Assembly: GCF_900141985.1 (NCBI RefSeq)
Contig: NZ_FQZK01000021.1
Location: 31,989 to 95,988 of the forward strand
Source: Nocardiopsis flavescens
Lineage (GTDB): Bacteria; Actinomycetota; Actinomycetes; Streptosporangiales; Streptosporangiaceae
DNA length: 64,000 bases
Direction: 5' to 3'
Positions within the stretch are counted from its first letter, which is position 1. Each line of letters opens with the position of its first letter. Shown here piece after piece: positions 1-7,606 of this stretch. Under the pieces are notes generated by a model. The model worked only from the letters and a program-made list of their open reading frames with translations, had not been told where the DNA came from and did not search any database. The translations under genes were made by a program, and so were the position numbers.

Positions 1-2
1 TC

Positions 3-668
3 CGGATCTACCACACCCTGTTCCAGTACTTCGGAGAGCTGGTCGCCCGCAAGCGGGCCACCATCGACGAGCACGACGACTTCACCGCCGACCTCATCCG
101 CGCGGGCGAGGGCGGGGACGGCCTCGGGGACGCGGAGATCACCCTCACCCTGCTGACCGTGGTCGCCGCGGGCCACGAGACCACCGTCAACCTGCTCGTC
201 AACGCGGTGCGGGCGCTGCTGCGCCACCCCGTGCAGCGGGAGCGGCTGCGCAGGGGCGAGGTCTCCTGGGACGCGGTGGTGGAGGAGACCCTGCGCTACG
301 ACCCGCCCAACAACCTCATGATGTTCCGGTTCGCCACCGAGGACGTCGAGGTCGGGGGTCGGACCATCGCCAGGGGCGAGGCACTGCTCACCCACTACGG
401 TGCCGCCTCGCGCGACCGTGCCGAGTTCGGCGGGGACCCGGAGGTGTTCGACCCCGACCGCGGGCGGGGGCGGCACATCACCTTCGGGTACGGCCCGCAC
501 ATCTGCCCGGGCGCCCCGCTGTCGCGGCTGGAGGCACAGGTCGTCCTGCCGATGCTGTTCGAGCGCTTCCCCGACCTGAGGGCGGCGGTGCCGGACGAGG
601 AGCTGGTCGTGGCCTCGGCCCTGTCGGTCAACAGCCTCAGGGAGTTCCCGGTGGTCCTGCGCCCGTAG
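3..668 (+). CDS. cytochrome P450, 3' part (start lies before the window)
   Basis: A haem-thiolate monooxygenase that would oxidise a small molecule with electrons from a ferredoxin or similar partner. The frame is open from base 3, so the N-terminal half is outside the window. Visible in order are the I-helix oxygen-activation motif AGHETT, the K-helix ExxR (EETLR) and the haem loop FGYGPHICPG with the cysteine ligand, followed by SRLEA. The C-terminus LREFPVVLRP is normal for actinobacterial class I P450s (CYP105/107-like proteins). A strong hairpin follows the stop. The substrate cannot be deduced, and any pathway partners would lie to the left of the window. Confidence 0.95.
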   Translation, partial: RIYHTLFQYFGELVARKRATIDEHDDFTADLIRAGEGGDGLGDAEITLTLLTVVAAGHETTVNLLVNAVRALLRHPVQRERLRRGEVSWDAVVEETLRYDPPNNLMMFRFATEDVEVGGRTIARGEALLTHYGAASRDRAEFGGDPEVFDPDRGRGRHITFGYGPHICPGAPLSRLEAQVVLPMLFERFPDLRAAVPDEELVVASALSVNSLREFPVVLRP

Positions 669-676
669 CGGCTCTG

Positions 677-707
677 CCCGGGGGCCGGTGACGCGTCGGC
701 CCCCGGG
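677..707 (+). terminator. hairpin terminator after the P450 gene
   Basis: A perfect 11-bp GC stem (677-687 with 697-707) closes a 9-nt loop, 8 nt after the P450 stop codon. There is no U tract, which is usual for high-GC actinomycete terminators. The lipoprotein gene follows from its own ribosome binding site. Confidence 0.6.
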
Positions 708-789
708 GAAACCCTTGCCTGGACAAAAGCCACTTTTTGCGACAAACGGCCATACGATCCCCGCAGGTCACCGGTGGGGAGGGGCGGGC

Positions 790-1692
790 ATGGTCGTGAC
801 GAGGTGCTGCGCGCTCGCGCTGGCCGCCGTCCTCGCGGGCTGCGGCGGTTCGGAGACCGCCGTCCCGGCCGGGGACCGCGTGCCGCGGGCCACCGATGCC
901 CCGGCCGCCCCGCCCAGCCCGGCACCGAGCCCGCCGCCCACCCCCGCGCCGAGCCCGCCGCCCGCGCCCCCGGAGCGGTCCTCCCCGGACGACCCGCCCC
1001 CGCGGACCGCCGAACCCACCGGGGAGCCCGGGGGCGGGCCCGACCGGGAGACGGTCACCGGCTACCTGGAGGCCCTGGCCGCCACCGACGACCCCGACCG
1101 CATGCGCGAGGGCCTCACCCTGGCGGCGGACGGTTCCGCCGCCCACGGCCTGCTGCTGCACGCCTCCTCCGTGGCCCAGGCACGCAAGGACGGCGACGAG
1201 GTCCCCGCGGTCGTGGGGCTCACCCCGACCGGCGACGGCGCCGAGCTGTGCCCGGCGGCGGGCAACGACCCCGACTGCGGTGAGTACACCGGCTTCACCG
1301 GCCGGGACGGGCTCGTGTCGGGCCTGCACGTCGACGGCTCCGACCCCGGGCCCTCCCTCATCGTCGGCGACGGCGTCACCGCGGACTCCGAGGGGGCCGG
1401 CGCGACCCTGGTCACCGCCTACCGCTCCGTGGTCGACCACACCCTGGTGGTGACGGTGGAGTTCAGCGCCGTCGACGACGTCTCCCTGGACCTGGACGGC
1501 GCGGTCTACCGTGGCGCCGACGGGGCCGAACAGCCCGCCGAGGACACCGCGGGCCGCCGGGAGGTCACCGCCGGGACGGCCGGCCACGCCGTCTTCCACT
1601 TCCCCGGCGCGCTGCCGGGCGGCGAACTCGCGGTGGGCGGCTGCCTCGCCGAGTGCTCGGCCCTGGTCGACCTCGCGCTCCCCGTCGGCTGA
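790..1692 (+). CDS. putative secreted lipoprotein
   Basis: A 300-residue exported lipoprotein of unknown role. The first 18 residues form a lipoprotein signal with lipobox LAGC, so Cys18 would be lipidated and the protein held on the outer face of the membrane. A Pro/Ala/Ser-rich spacer (about residues 36-80) then leads to a globular domain that includes a cysteine pair (CPAAGNDPDC) and a beta-rich C-terminal half. The ATG at 790 is preferred over an in-frame GTG at 688 because GGGGAGGGG lies just upstream and the signal peptide begins there. The family is not recognised; the spacer resembles cell-wall-spanning linkers of other actinobacterial lipoproteins. Confidence 0.8.
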   Translation: MVVTRCCALALAAVLAGCGGSETAVPAGDRVPRATDAPAAPPSPAPSPPPTPAPSPPPAPPERSSPDDPPPRTAEPTGEPGGGPDRETVTGYLEALAATDDPDRMREGLTLAADGSAAHGLLLHASSVAQARKDGDEVPAVVGLTPTGDGAELCPAAGNDPDCGEYTGFTGRDGLVSGLHVDGSDPGPSLIVGDGVTADSEGAGATLVTAYRSVVDHTLVVTVEFSAVDDVSLDLDGAVYRGADGAEQPAEDTAGRREVTAGTAGHAVFHFPGALPGGELAVGGCLAECSALVDLALPVG

Positions 1693-1946
1693 GCGGCCTC
1701 CGGGGCGCCTGGCCCGGGCGCACGCCCCCGGCCAGGTACGGCCCGGCGGGGGCGGGCGCCCCGCACGCGGTGCCGCCCGCGGAGGACCCGGACCGCGCCG
1801 CCGCCCCGGCGGGCCGATCCGGACCTGCGTTCCCGAGCGGATACCGAGGGTGATGAGCCGTTCCCGGGGGCGTGGCGGTGGTCACACCGGGGGGCTCGGG
1901 CCTGGTCTCCCTTGCGGGGAGGGACACCGCGTCTCCGCGGCATGCT

Positions 1947-1952
1947 TAGAAT
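1947..1952 (+). promoter_or_regulatory. probable -10 element of a leaderless promoter
   Basis: TAGAAT ends 6 nt before the ATG of the PASTA protein gene at 1959. Initiation about 7 nt after a -10 box would fall on the A of the start codon, so the mRNA is probably leaderless; no Shine-Dalgarno sequence precedes this ATG. No good -35 box is visible. Confidence 0.45.
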
Positions 1953-1958
1953 CCGGCC

Positions 1959-3761
1959 ATGGAGACCCCCGCCCCCCTCACTTCCCCCGCCTCCGTGCTC
2001 ACCGAGCGTCACCGGATCGGTGACGGCGTGAGCCTGGGAGACGGGGTCCTGCTCTACCGGGCGTCCGACCCCGCCTCGCGGGCGGAGGTCCTGATCGAGG
2101 TCGAGGCGGTCCCCCGCCACCTGGAGGGGGCCCGGACCGAGCGCGCGGACCTGATCGCCGACATCGACCACCCGGCCCTGGTCGAGCGCCTCGGCCTCAC
2201 CGTGGAGGACGGCCGCGCGTTCACGGTGACCGGTCCGGTGGACGCGGACCCCCTGGCGCACATCCTCGGCGAGCGCTTCCGCGAGCGGGTGTCCAAACGC
2301 GAGGCACTGGACATCGCCGACACCCTCCTGTCCGCGCTGGAGGAGTACCACGAGCGCGGCCTCGTCCACGGGGCGGTGGGGCCGGACACGGTCCTGCTGG
2401 CCGACGACGGGTCCGTCCTGCTGGTCCCCGTCACCGCCGAGCCCGGTCCCGGGGCCGACCCCCGCGACGACGTACGGGCGGTGGGATCGCTGCTCCACCG
2501 GATGATCACGGGGATGGCGAACGGTTCCGACGGCGGGGACCCGGCGGACCTGGACGGTGAGTTCGCGCTGCTGGTCGCCCAGGGCACCGCCGCCGACCCG
2601 GCGCACCGCCCGCGCAACGCCTCGCACTACCGGGTCCTGGTCACCAGGGCCAGGGACCGGCTGCCGGCCCCCGCGCCCCGGCACGCCGCCTCCGAGCCCG
2701 CGGCCTCCCGGGCCGGGGCCCCGGAGCGGCGGGAGGAGCCGGACGGACCCGGGCGCGGGGGCGTGCGCCGCCCCCTGCTGTGGGGCGCGCTCTGCGCCGC
2801 CCTGCTGCTCGCGGCCCTGGCCGCGTGGGCCCTCCTCGCCGGCGGCGGGGAGGAGGCGGGCGGGTCCGCCGGGGCCACCATGCCCGACCTGGTGGGCCTG
2901 ACACCGGAGGAGGCCACCGGACGGCTCGACGCCCTGGAGGTATCCCTGGAGATCTCCTACGACCAGGTCCGGGACGACGACGTGGAGCCGGGCCTGGTCG
3001 CCGCCACCGACCCCGCGCCCGGCTCCGGCCTGGGCGGCGGCGACGCGGTGACCCTCTCGGTCTCCACCGGGCCCTCCGACCTCGTGGTGCCCGACCTGGT
3101 GGGCGAACCCGAGGCACAGGCCAGGCGGACCCTGCTGGACCTGGGGTTCACGGAGGTCGCCACGGTCCAGGAGCCCTCCGAGGAGCACTCCTCGGGCACG
3201 GTCCTGTCCACCGACCCCGGAGCGGGGGAGTCGGTGCCCCACGACACGCCGCTGACGCTCACCGTCAGCGAGGGGGTCGCCCTCCCCGACCTCGTCGGCA
3301 TGGCGGAGGAGGAGGCCCTCGCGGCCCTGGCCGACCTGGGCCTGCTCGCGGAGACGGCCCGGGAGGATTCGCGCCGCCCCGCGGGGGAGGTGCTCGCCCA
3401 GGACCCGGCGGCGGGCGCCGTCGTGGAGCCCGCGAGCACCGTGCTGGTGACCGTGTCCTCCGGGCAGGACGAGGAGCCCGAGGCGCAGGCCCCGCCGGAG
3501 GAGGGCCCGCGGTCCGACGGCGGGCGCGGGGAGGACCCCCGGGAGGAGAGGCCCCCCGGCCCCGGGGACGACGCCTCGGCGCCGGGAACGGGGGAGCCCG
3601 AGCCCTGCGCGGGCGGCGCCTGGTCGGAGGGGACCGCCTACCCGGAGGGATCGCGCGTGGTCCACAACGGCCGCGAGTACGAGGCGGTGTGGTGGAACAG
3701 CGACATCTCCCCGGAGGAGACCGCGGAGTGGGGCCCCTGGCGCGACGTCGGCGGCTGCTGA
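1959..3761 (+). CDS. membrane PASTA pseudokinase with C-terminal CBM5/12-like domain
   Basis: A 600-residue single-pass membrane protein laid out like the PknB family. Residues about 18-245 follow a protein-kinase fold but are degenerate. The position of the VAIK lysine reads VLIE. The HRD..N loop reads HGAVGPDTVLL (around residue 137), without the catalytic Asp. No DFG is present. It is therefore probably a pseudokinase. One transmembrane helix lies at about 271-296. Three extracellular PASTA repeats follow (about 308-372, 376-440, 442-506), each opening with PDLVG; such repeats bind muropeptides or lipid II in PknB homologues. After an acidic/proline linker, residues 549-600 (GTAYPEGSRVVHNGREYEA, then WWN and a C-terminal W) resemble a chitin-binding-type CBM5/12 module. 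Sensing of the cell surface is inferred. Confidence 0.85.
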   Translation: METPAPLTSPASVLTERHRIGDGVSLGDGVLLYRASDPASRAEVLIEVEAVPRHLEGARTERADLIADIDHPALVERLGLTVEDGRAFTVTGPVDADPLAHILGERFRERVSKREALDIADTLLSALEEYHERGLVHGAVGPDTVLLADDGSVLLVPVTAEPGPGADPRDDVRAVGSLLHRMITGMANGSDGGDPADLDGEFALLVAQGTAADPAHRPRNASHYRVLVTRARDRLPAPAPRHAASEPAASRAGAPERREEPDGPGRGGVRRPLLWGALCAALLLAALAAWALLAGGGEEAGGSAGATMPDLVGLTPEEATGRLDALEVSLEISYDQVRDDDVEPGLVAATDPAPGSGLGGGDAVTLSVSTGPSDLVVPDLVGEPEAQARRTLLDLGFTEVATVQEPSEEHSSGTVLSTDPGAGESVPHDTPLTLTVSEGVALPDLVGMAEEEALAALADLGLLAETAREDSRRPAGEVLAQDPAAGAVVEPASTVLVTVSSGQDEEPEAQAPPEEGPRSDGGRGEDPREERPPGPGDDASAPGTGEPEPCAGGAWSEGTAYPEGSRVVHNGREYEAVWWNSDISPEETAEWGPWRDVGGC

Positions 3762-3802
3762 ACGCCGCGCGGCGAACGTGAACATGGTCATGTGAACCGA
3801 AA

Positions 3803-3834
3803 GGCGGCCCGGGTGTCCCCCGCCCCGGGCCGCC
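3803..3834 (+). terminator. hairpin terminator after the PASTA protein gene
   Basis: An 11-bp perfect GC stem (3803-3813 with 3824-3834) around a 10-nt loop, about 40 nt downstream of the stop codon. No U tract. Confidence 0.5.
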
Positions 3835-3860
3835 CGGGCCCGCCGCCGGGAGGTCCGTGA

Positions 3861-3910
3861 CCAGCGCTTGCGCGGAACTCCCTCCGCCGGGAGTTCCGCG
3901 CAAGCGCTGG
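3861..3910. repeat. perfect 22-bp inverted repeat, 6-nt spacer
   Basis: The left arm 3861-3882 and right arm 3889-3910 are perfectly complementary over 22 bp with a 6-nt spacer. It lies between the PASTA gene and the sortase-anchored protein gene, in a 314-base gap that also holds the hairpin at 3803-3834. It may be a very strong terminator, a mobile palindromic element, or an operator or attenuator for the gene at 4076. The perfect match is unusual compared with ordinary terminators nearby. Confidence 0.8.
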
Positions 3911-4075
3911 GAGCGCCGGGACTCCGGTGTTGAAATGTCCGATTCCGTGGTCTTGAATGGTGCCTCATCCGGTGGGTCCCGAGCCGCGCACCCGGCGACG
4001 ACCATCCGCCGCGCGCTGCCGGACCCCTCTCCGCGGACCCGCGCACCACAGCGGTCCCAGCCCAAGGAATCATCG

Positions 4076-5437
4076 ATGCCGGCTCCCCTGCCCCCGCCGC
4101 CCTCCCCTGCCCTGAAGGGCGCCTCCGCCAGCGCGGCCGCCCTGCTGGCCCTCGCCCTCTGCGCCCCCGGAACCGCCGCCGCCGACACCACGACCGACCC
4201 CCTGGAGGGGAACCGCGGCTTCCTGGTCGTGGTGGAGGGCGACGCCACCCTCGCCGGCAACGAGTCGGAGGGGCCCGTCGCCGTCGGAGGCGACCTGTCC
4301 TTCGGGGCCTACAACGTGGCCGCCCACACCCCCGGCTCCTACGTCGCCCCGGGCGACGAGCACCCCTCCGCGCTGGTCGTCAACGGATCCGTCGACCTCG
4401 GCTCCAGCTCCGGCGACCTCAAGGTCCTCCAGAGCGGCCTGGTCAAGGTCGGAGAGCCCGGGGGGAGCGAGATCAGCACCACGGACGCCAACGGCGCTGA
4501 GGTCGCCACGGTCATCGCCGCCCCCGGCGCCCGGGAGGCCGCCCCCAGGATCTCCCTGACCACGCGCCAGAGCCGGGACTCGGTCGTCGCCGAGGCCTTC
4601 GACGTGGCCGCGCTGTTCCCCGCCCACCGGCAGCGCTCCGCAGGCATGGCCGCCTGCGACACCACCGTGGAACCGCTGCGCACCGGCGGCGGGGGAGCGG
4701 CCGTACCGCCCTTCGGCAGCGGGGCGAACGTGACCCTGCCCCTGGAGGAGGGCGCCAACGTCTGGAACGTCGACGCCCGCGACCTGGCCGACCTGGAGGT
4801 CATCACCTTCGAGGACGCCCCCTCCGCGCAGGCCCCCCTGCTGGTCAACGTGGACACCTCCGGCGTCGACGGCGACTTCGCCTGGCGCACCCCCAACATG
4901 GCGGGTATCGGCCTGGCCCAGGCGCGCCACATCCTCTTCAACTTCCCGGGCGCCTCGGCGGTCACCTTCACCGAGGACAGCCGCACCCTGGAGGGGACGG
5001 TCTACGCCCCCGACGCCCGCGTGCGCTGGCTCTCCCCCTCCAACATCGAGGGCGCCGTCGTCGCCGCGTCCTTCGAGCACGGCTCCCCGGAGGAGGGGAT
5101 CACCGGCAACGGCGAACTCCACAACGGCGACTTCCGCGGCGAGCTGCCGCTCTGCGGTGGCGGCGGCGAGGAGCCCGGGACCCCGGAGGGCCCCGAGCCG
5201 ACCCCCGGCACGGAGGAGCCCGGTGAGCCGGAGCAGGAGCCGACCCCGGGCGGGAAGCCCGAGGAGGAGGCCCCCGCCTCCGGGGCCCCCGACGCGGAGT
5301 CCCCGGCCCCCGTCGACGCCTCCGAGGGAGCGCTGCCGGTGACCGGTGCCAACGTCGCCCTGCTGGTCGCCGGGGCCCTCGCCGCCGTCGCGGCCGGTAC
5401 CGCCGCGGTCGTCGCGGCCCGGCGCCGCAGGGCCTGA
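4076..5437 (+). CDS. choice-of-anchor A family surface protein with LPVTG sorting signal
   Basis: A 453-residue cell-wall protein. A Sec signal peptide covers about residues 1-38 (ending PGTAAAD). The mature domain has the beta-rich pattern of the choice-of-anchor A family (GNRGFLVVVEGDATLAG, VAVGGDLSFG, VNVDTSGVDG, FNFPGASAVTF, GTVYAPDARVRW), which is found with varied surface anchors. A Pro/Glu/Gly-rich wall-spanning region precedes LPVTG, a hydrophobic segment and the tail RRRRA, a complete class of sortase signal. The ATG at 4076 has AAGGAA upstream and begins the signal peptide, so the longer frame from 3857, which would run through the palindrome, is rejected. The function of the family domain is not established; adhesion or a sheath role is a guess. 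Confidence 0.88.
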   Translation: MPAPLPPPPSPALKGASASAAALLALALCAPGTAAADTTTDPLEGNRGFLVVVEGDATLAGNESEGPVAVGGDLSFGAYNVAAHTPGSYVAPGDEHPSALVVNGSVDLGSSSGDLKVLQSGLVKVGEPGGSEISTTDANGAEVATVIAAPGAREAAPRISLTTRQSRDSVVAEAFDVAALFPAHRQRSAGMAACDTTVEPLRTGGGGAAVPPFGSGANVTLPLEEGANVWNVDARDLADLEVITFEDAPSAQAPLLVNVDTSGVDGDFAWRTPNMAGIGLAQARHILFNFPGASAVTFTEDSRTLEGTVYAPDARVRWLSPSNIEGAVVAASFEHGSPEEGITGNGELHNGDFRGELPLCGGGGEEPGTPEGPEPTPGTEEPGEPEQEPTPGGKPEEEAPASGAPDAESPAPVDASEGALPVTGANVALLVAGALAAVAAGTAAVVAARRRRA

Positions 5438-5447
5438 GCACCCGAGG

Positions 5448-5481
5448 GGTCCCCGGGTCATCCACGGACGGCCCGGGGACC
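5448..5481. terminator. bidirectional hairpin between convergent genes
   Basis: A 10-bp perfect stem (5448-5457 with 5472-5481) in the 69-bp gap between the converging surface-protein and ABC-F genes. It could serve both. Confidence 0.5.
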
Positions 5482-5506
5482 GCACGGCGCGGCCGGGTGC
5501 GCCGCC

Positions 5507-7192
5507 CTACCGGGCGCGCCGCACCCGGCCCTCGTCCCACACCGGCTCGTCGGACTCGTAGACGTCTCCGCCCGCGCCGAACACCAGGAACCGGTCGAAG
5601 CCCCGGGCGAACCAGCGGTCGTGCGTGACCGCGAGGATCGTCCCCTCGTAGGCGTCCAGCGCCGCCTCCAGCGCCTCCGCCGACACCACGTCCAGGTTGT
5701 CGGTCGGCTCGTCCAGCAGCAGCATCGTCGTCCCCGACAGCTCCAGCAGCAGGATCTGGAACCGCGCCTGCTGCCCGCCCGACAGCGTGTCGAACGTCTG
5801 CTCCGCCGCCCGCGCCAGCTCGTAGCGGTCCAGCGCCCGGCCCGCCTCGTCGCGCGGCAGTCCCCGCCGGGCGCCCTCGCCCCGGTGCAGGACGTCCAGC
5901 AGCGTCCGCCCGGCGAACTCCGGGTGCTCGTGCGTCTGAGCGAACCACCCCGGCAGCACCCGGGCCCCCAGCCGCGCCCGCCCGCCGTGCGGCACCGGCG
6001 GGACCCTGCCCCGCTCCTCCGCGGACAGCGGTGTCCCCTCCGGATCCGAGCCGCCCCCGGCGAGCAGCCGCAGGAAGTGCGACTTGCCCGACCCGTTGGA
6101 CCCCAGCACCGCGACCCGCTCCCCGTAGTGGACCTCCAGGTCGAACGGGCGCATCAGCCCGGTCAGCTCCAGGCCGGTGCAGACCAGGGCGCGCTTGCCG
6201 GTGCGCCCCCCGCGCAGCCGCATCCGCAGGCTCTGGTCGCGGGGCAGCTTCTCCGGCGGCCCCGCGTCCTCGAACCGGCGCAGCCGGGTCTGCGCCGACT
6301 GGTACCGCGACGCCATGTCGGAGTTGTACGCGGCCTTCTGCTTGTACATCGACACCAGCGCCTTGAGCTTGGCGTGCTCGTCGTCCCAGCGCCTGCGCAG
6401 CTCGTCCAGCCGGGCGAACCGCTCCCGCCGCGCCTCGTGGTAGGTGCCGAACGCGCCGGTGTGCGTCCACGCCGTGTTCCCGGCCGCCCCCAGCTCCAGG
6501 GTGACGATCCGGTCGGGGACCCGGCTCAGCAGCTCCCGGTCGTGGGAGACCAGCAGCACCGTCTTGGGGGTCGCCAGCAGCGCCTCCTCCAGCCACCGCT
6601 TGCCGGGCACGTCCAGGTAGTTGTCGGGCTCGTCCAGCAACAGGAGCGGGGCCGGGCCCCGCAGCAGGGCCTCCAGCACCAGCCGCTTCTGCTCGCCGCC
6701 CGACAGGGTGCGCACCTCGCGCCACCGGCACCGCTCGTAGGGGACGCCCAGCGCCGCCGTGCAGCACCGGTCCCACACCACCTCGGCCTCGTAGCCCCCG
6801 GCGTCCCCGTAGCGGGAGATGGCCCCGGCGTAGCGCATCTGCGTCTTCTCGCCGTCGTCGACCATCATCGCGGCCTCGGCCGCCTCCAGGTCCGCGTGCG
6901 CTTCGCGCACCGCGGACGGTGACACCGACACCAGGAGTTCGTGCACGGTGGTCTCGTCGCGCACGTGCCCGACGAACTGGTCCATCACGGCCAGGGCGCC
7001 GTCCAGGGTGACCGCGCCCGACCCGGGGCGCGTCAGCCCGCGGATGATCCGCAGCAGCGTGCTCTTGCCCGCGCCGTTCGCGCCGATGAGGGCCGTGGTG
7101 GAGCCGTCACCGACCCGGAAGGACACCTCGTCCAGCAGCACCCGGCCGTCCGGCAGGGTGAGGGCGACCCGGTTGACGTCGATGTGGGCCAC
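5507..7192 (-). CDS. ABC-F family ATP-binding protein
   Basis: A 561-residue cytoplasmic protein with two ABC ATPase domains and no membrane segment, typical of ABC-F proteins that act on the ribosome (translation factors or antibiotic protection). Domain 1 has Walker A GANGAGKS (37-44), signature LSGGEQKR and Walker B LLLLDEPDNYLD. The linker between domains is charged and helical (RRERFARLDELRRRWDDEH). Domain 2 has GSNGSGKS, LSGGQQAR and LLLDEPTDNLD. The GTG at 7192 is chosen because the domain begins at once (AHIDVNRVALTLPDG); the same frame stays open to 9301 but that extension lies opposite the jetA coding sequence. It converges with the gene at 4076. Whether it is a housekeeping EttA-like factor or a resistance protein cannot be told; the linker was not compared. 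Confidence 0.92.
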   Translation of the reverse strand: MAHIDVNRVALTLPDGRVLLDEVSFRVGDGSTTALIGANGAGKSTLLRIIRGLTRPGSGAVTLDGALAVMDQFVGHVRDETTVHELLVSVSPSAVREAHADLEAAEAAMMVDDGEKTQMRYAGAISRYGDAGGYEAEVVWDRCCTAALGVPYERCRWREVRTLSGGEQKRLVLEALLRGPAPLLLLDEPDNYLDVPGKRWLEEALLATPKTVLLVSHDRELLSRVPDRIVTLELGAAGNTAWTHTGAFGTYHEARRERFARLDELRRRWDDEHAKLKALVSMYKQKAAYNSDMASRYQSAQTRLRRFEDAGPPEKLPRDQSLRMRLRGGRTGKRALVCTGLELTGLMRPFDLEVHYGERVAVLGSNGSGKSHFLRLLAGGGSDPEGTPLSAEERGRVPPVPHGGRARLGARVLPGWFAQTHEHPEFAGRTLLDVLHRGEGARRGLPRDEAGRALDRYELARAAEQTFDTLSGGQQARFQILLLELSGTTMLLLDEPTDNLDVVSAEALEAALDAYEGTILAVTHDRWFARGFDRFLVFGAGGDVYESDEPVWDEGRVRRAR

Positions 7193-7313
7193 GGCCGCAC
7201 TCCACCCGGGGATCGGCGACAGGGCCCGGCGCACGGCCCGGACCGCGCACCTTCCCGCAGGCTGCCACGGCCCCGAACGGCCGGGCAAACGGTTTTCGGC
7301 CCCGCCCGGGGCC

Positions 7314-7322
7314 TTGTCCACA
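7314..7322 (+). promoter_or_regulatory. DnaA-box-like sequence 1
   Basis: TTGTCCACA, the form preferred in Streptomyces and related high-GC actinomycetes. It is followed by GGCTCCG, as is the second copy 125 bp downstream. Function is inferred. Confidence 0.4.
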
Positions 7323-7369
7323 GGCTCCGGGCGCGTGGCCCGTCCGGGGCCCGGGAGTGCTGTCCGCGA

Positions 7370-7393
7370 GCTCCGCCCGCCGGGCGCGGAGCG
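7370..7393. repeat. 24-bp dyad repeat, copy 1
   Basis: GCTCCGC...GCGGAGC with a 9-nt centre. An identical 24-bp copy lies at 7449-7472. Both precede the jetA gene; they could be regulator-binding sites or RNA hairpins in the leader. Confidence 0.65.
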
Positions 7394-7438
7394 TGTCCGG
7401 CTGCGTCGAATCCGCAGGCGGCCCCGGGGCGGGGGCCG

Positions 7439-7447
7439 TTGTCCACA
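7439..7447 (+). promoter_or_regulatory. DnaA-box-like sequence 2
   Basis: A second TTGTCCACA. It abuts copy 2 of the dyad repeat directly (GG then the dyad), about 160 bases before the jetA start. Confidence 0.4.
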
Positions 7448-7448
7448 G

Positions 7449-7472
7449 GCTCCGCCCGCCGGGCGCGGAGCG
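7449..7472. repeat. 24-bp dyad repeat, copy 2
   Basis: Identical to 7370-7393. It lies just before a CATAAT hexamer (7486-7491) that could be the -10 box of the Wadjet operon, so a protein bound here would affect that promoter. Confidence 0.6.
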
Positions 7473-7606
7473 GCCCCGGCCGCTGCCATAATTGCCAGAG
7501 CCCGCGGGCCGGACGGGGGAGACGCACGGCCGCGCGGGCCGGTCCGCCGTGCGCACGCTGCGGCGCACCGTCGGCACAGGCGACACACGGGAACGGGGAA
7601 CCACGG

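Larger units (their letters stand above)
7193..7606. other. divergent region upstream of the Wadjet operon
   Basis: A 414-base gap between the diverging ABC-F and jetA genes. It holds two TTGTCCACA sequences, a duplicated 24-bp dyad and a CATAAT -10-like hexamer at 7486-7491. No coding region is supported. The two TTGTCCACAGGCTCC runs and two copies of the dyad suggest a partial duplication of about 80-125 bp. Confidence 0.6.

Noticed and set aside
1506..4073. A minus-strand open frame of 855 codons opposite the lipoprotein and PASTA genes
   Set aside because: Arg/Gly/Pro-rich shadow of well-supported plus-strand genes; no ribosome binding site or motif.
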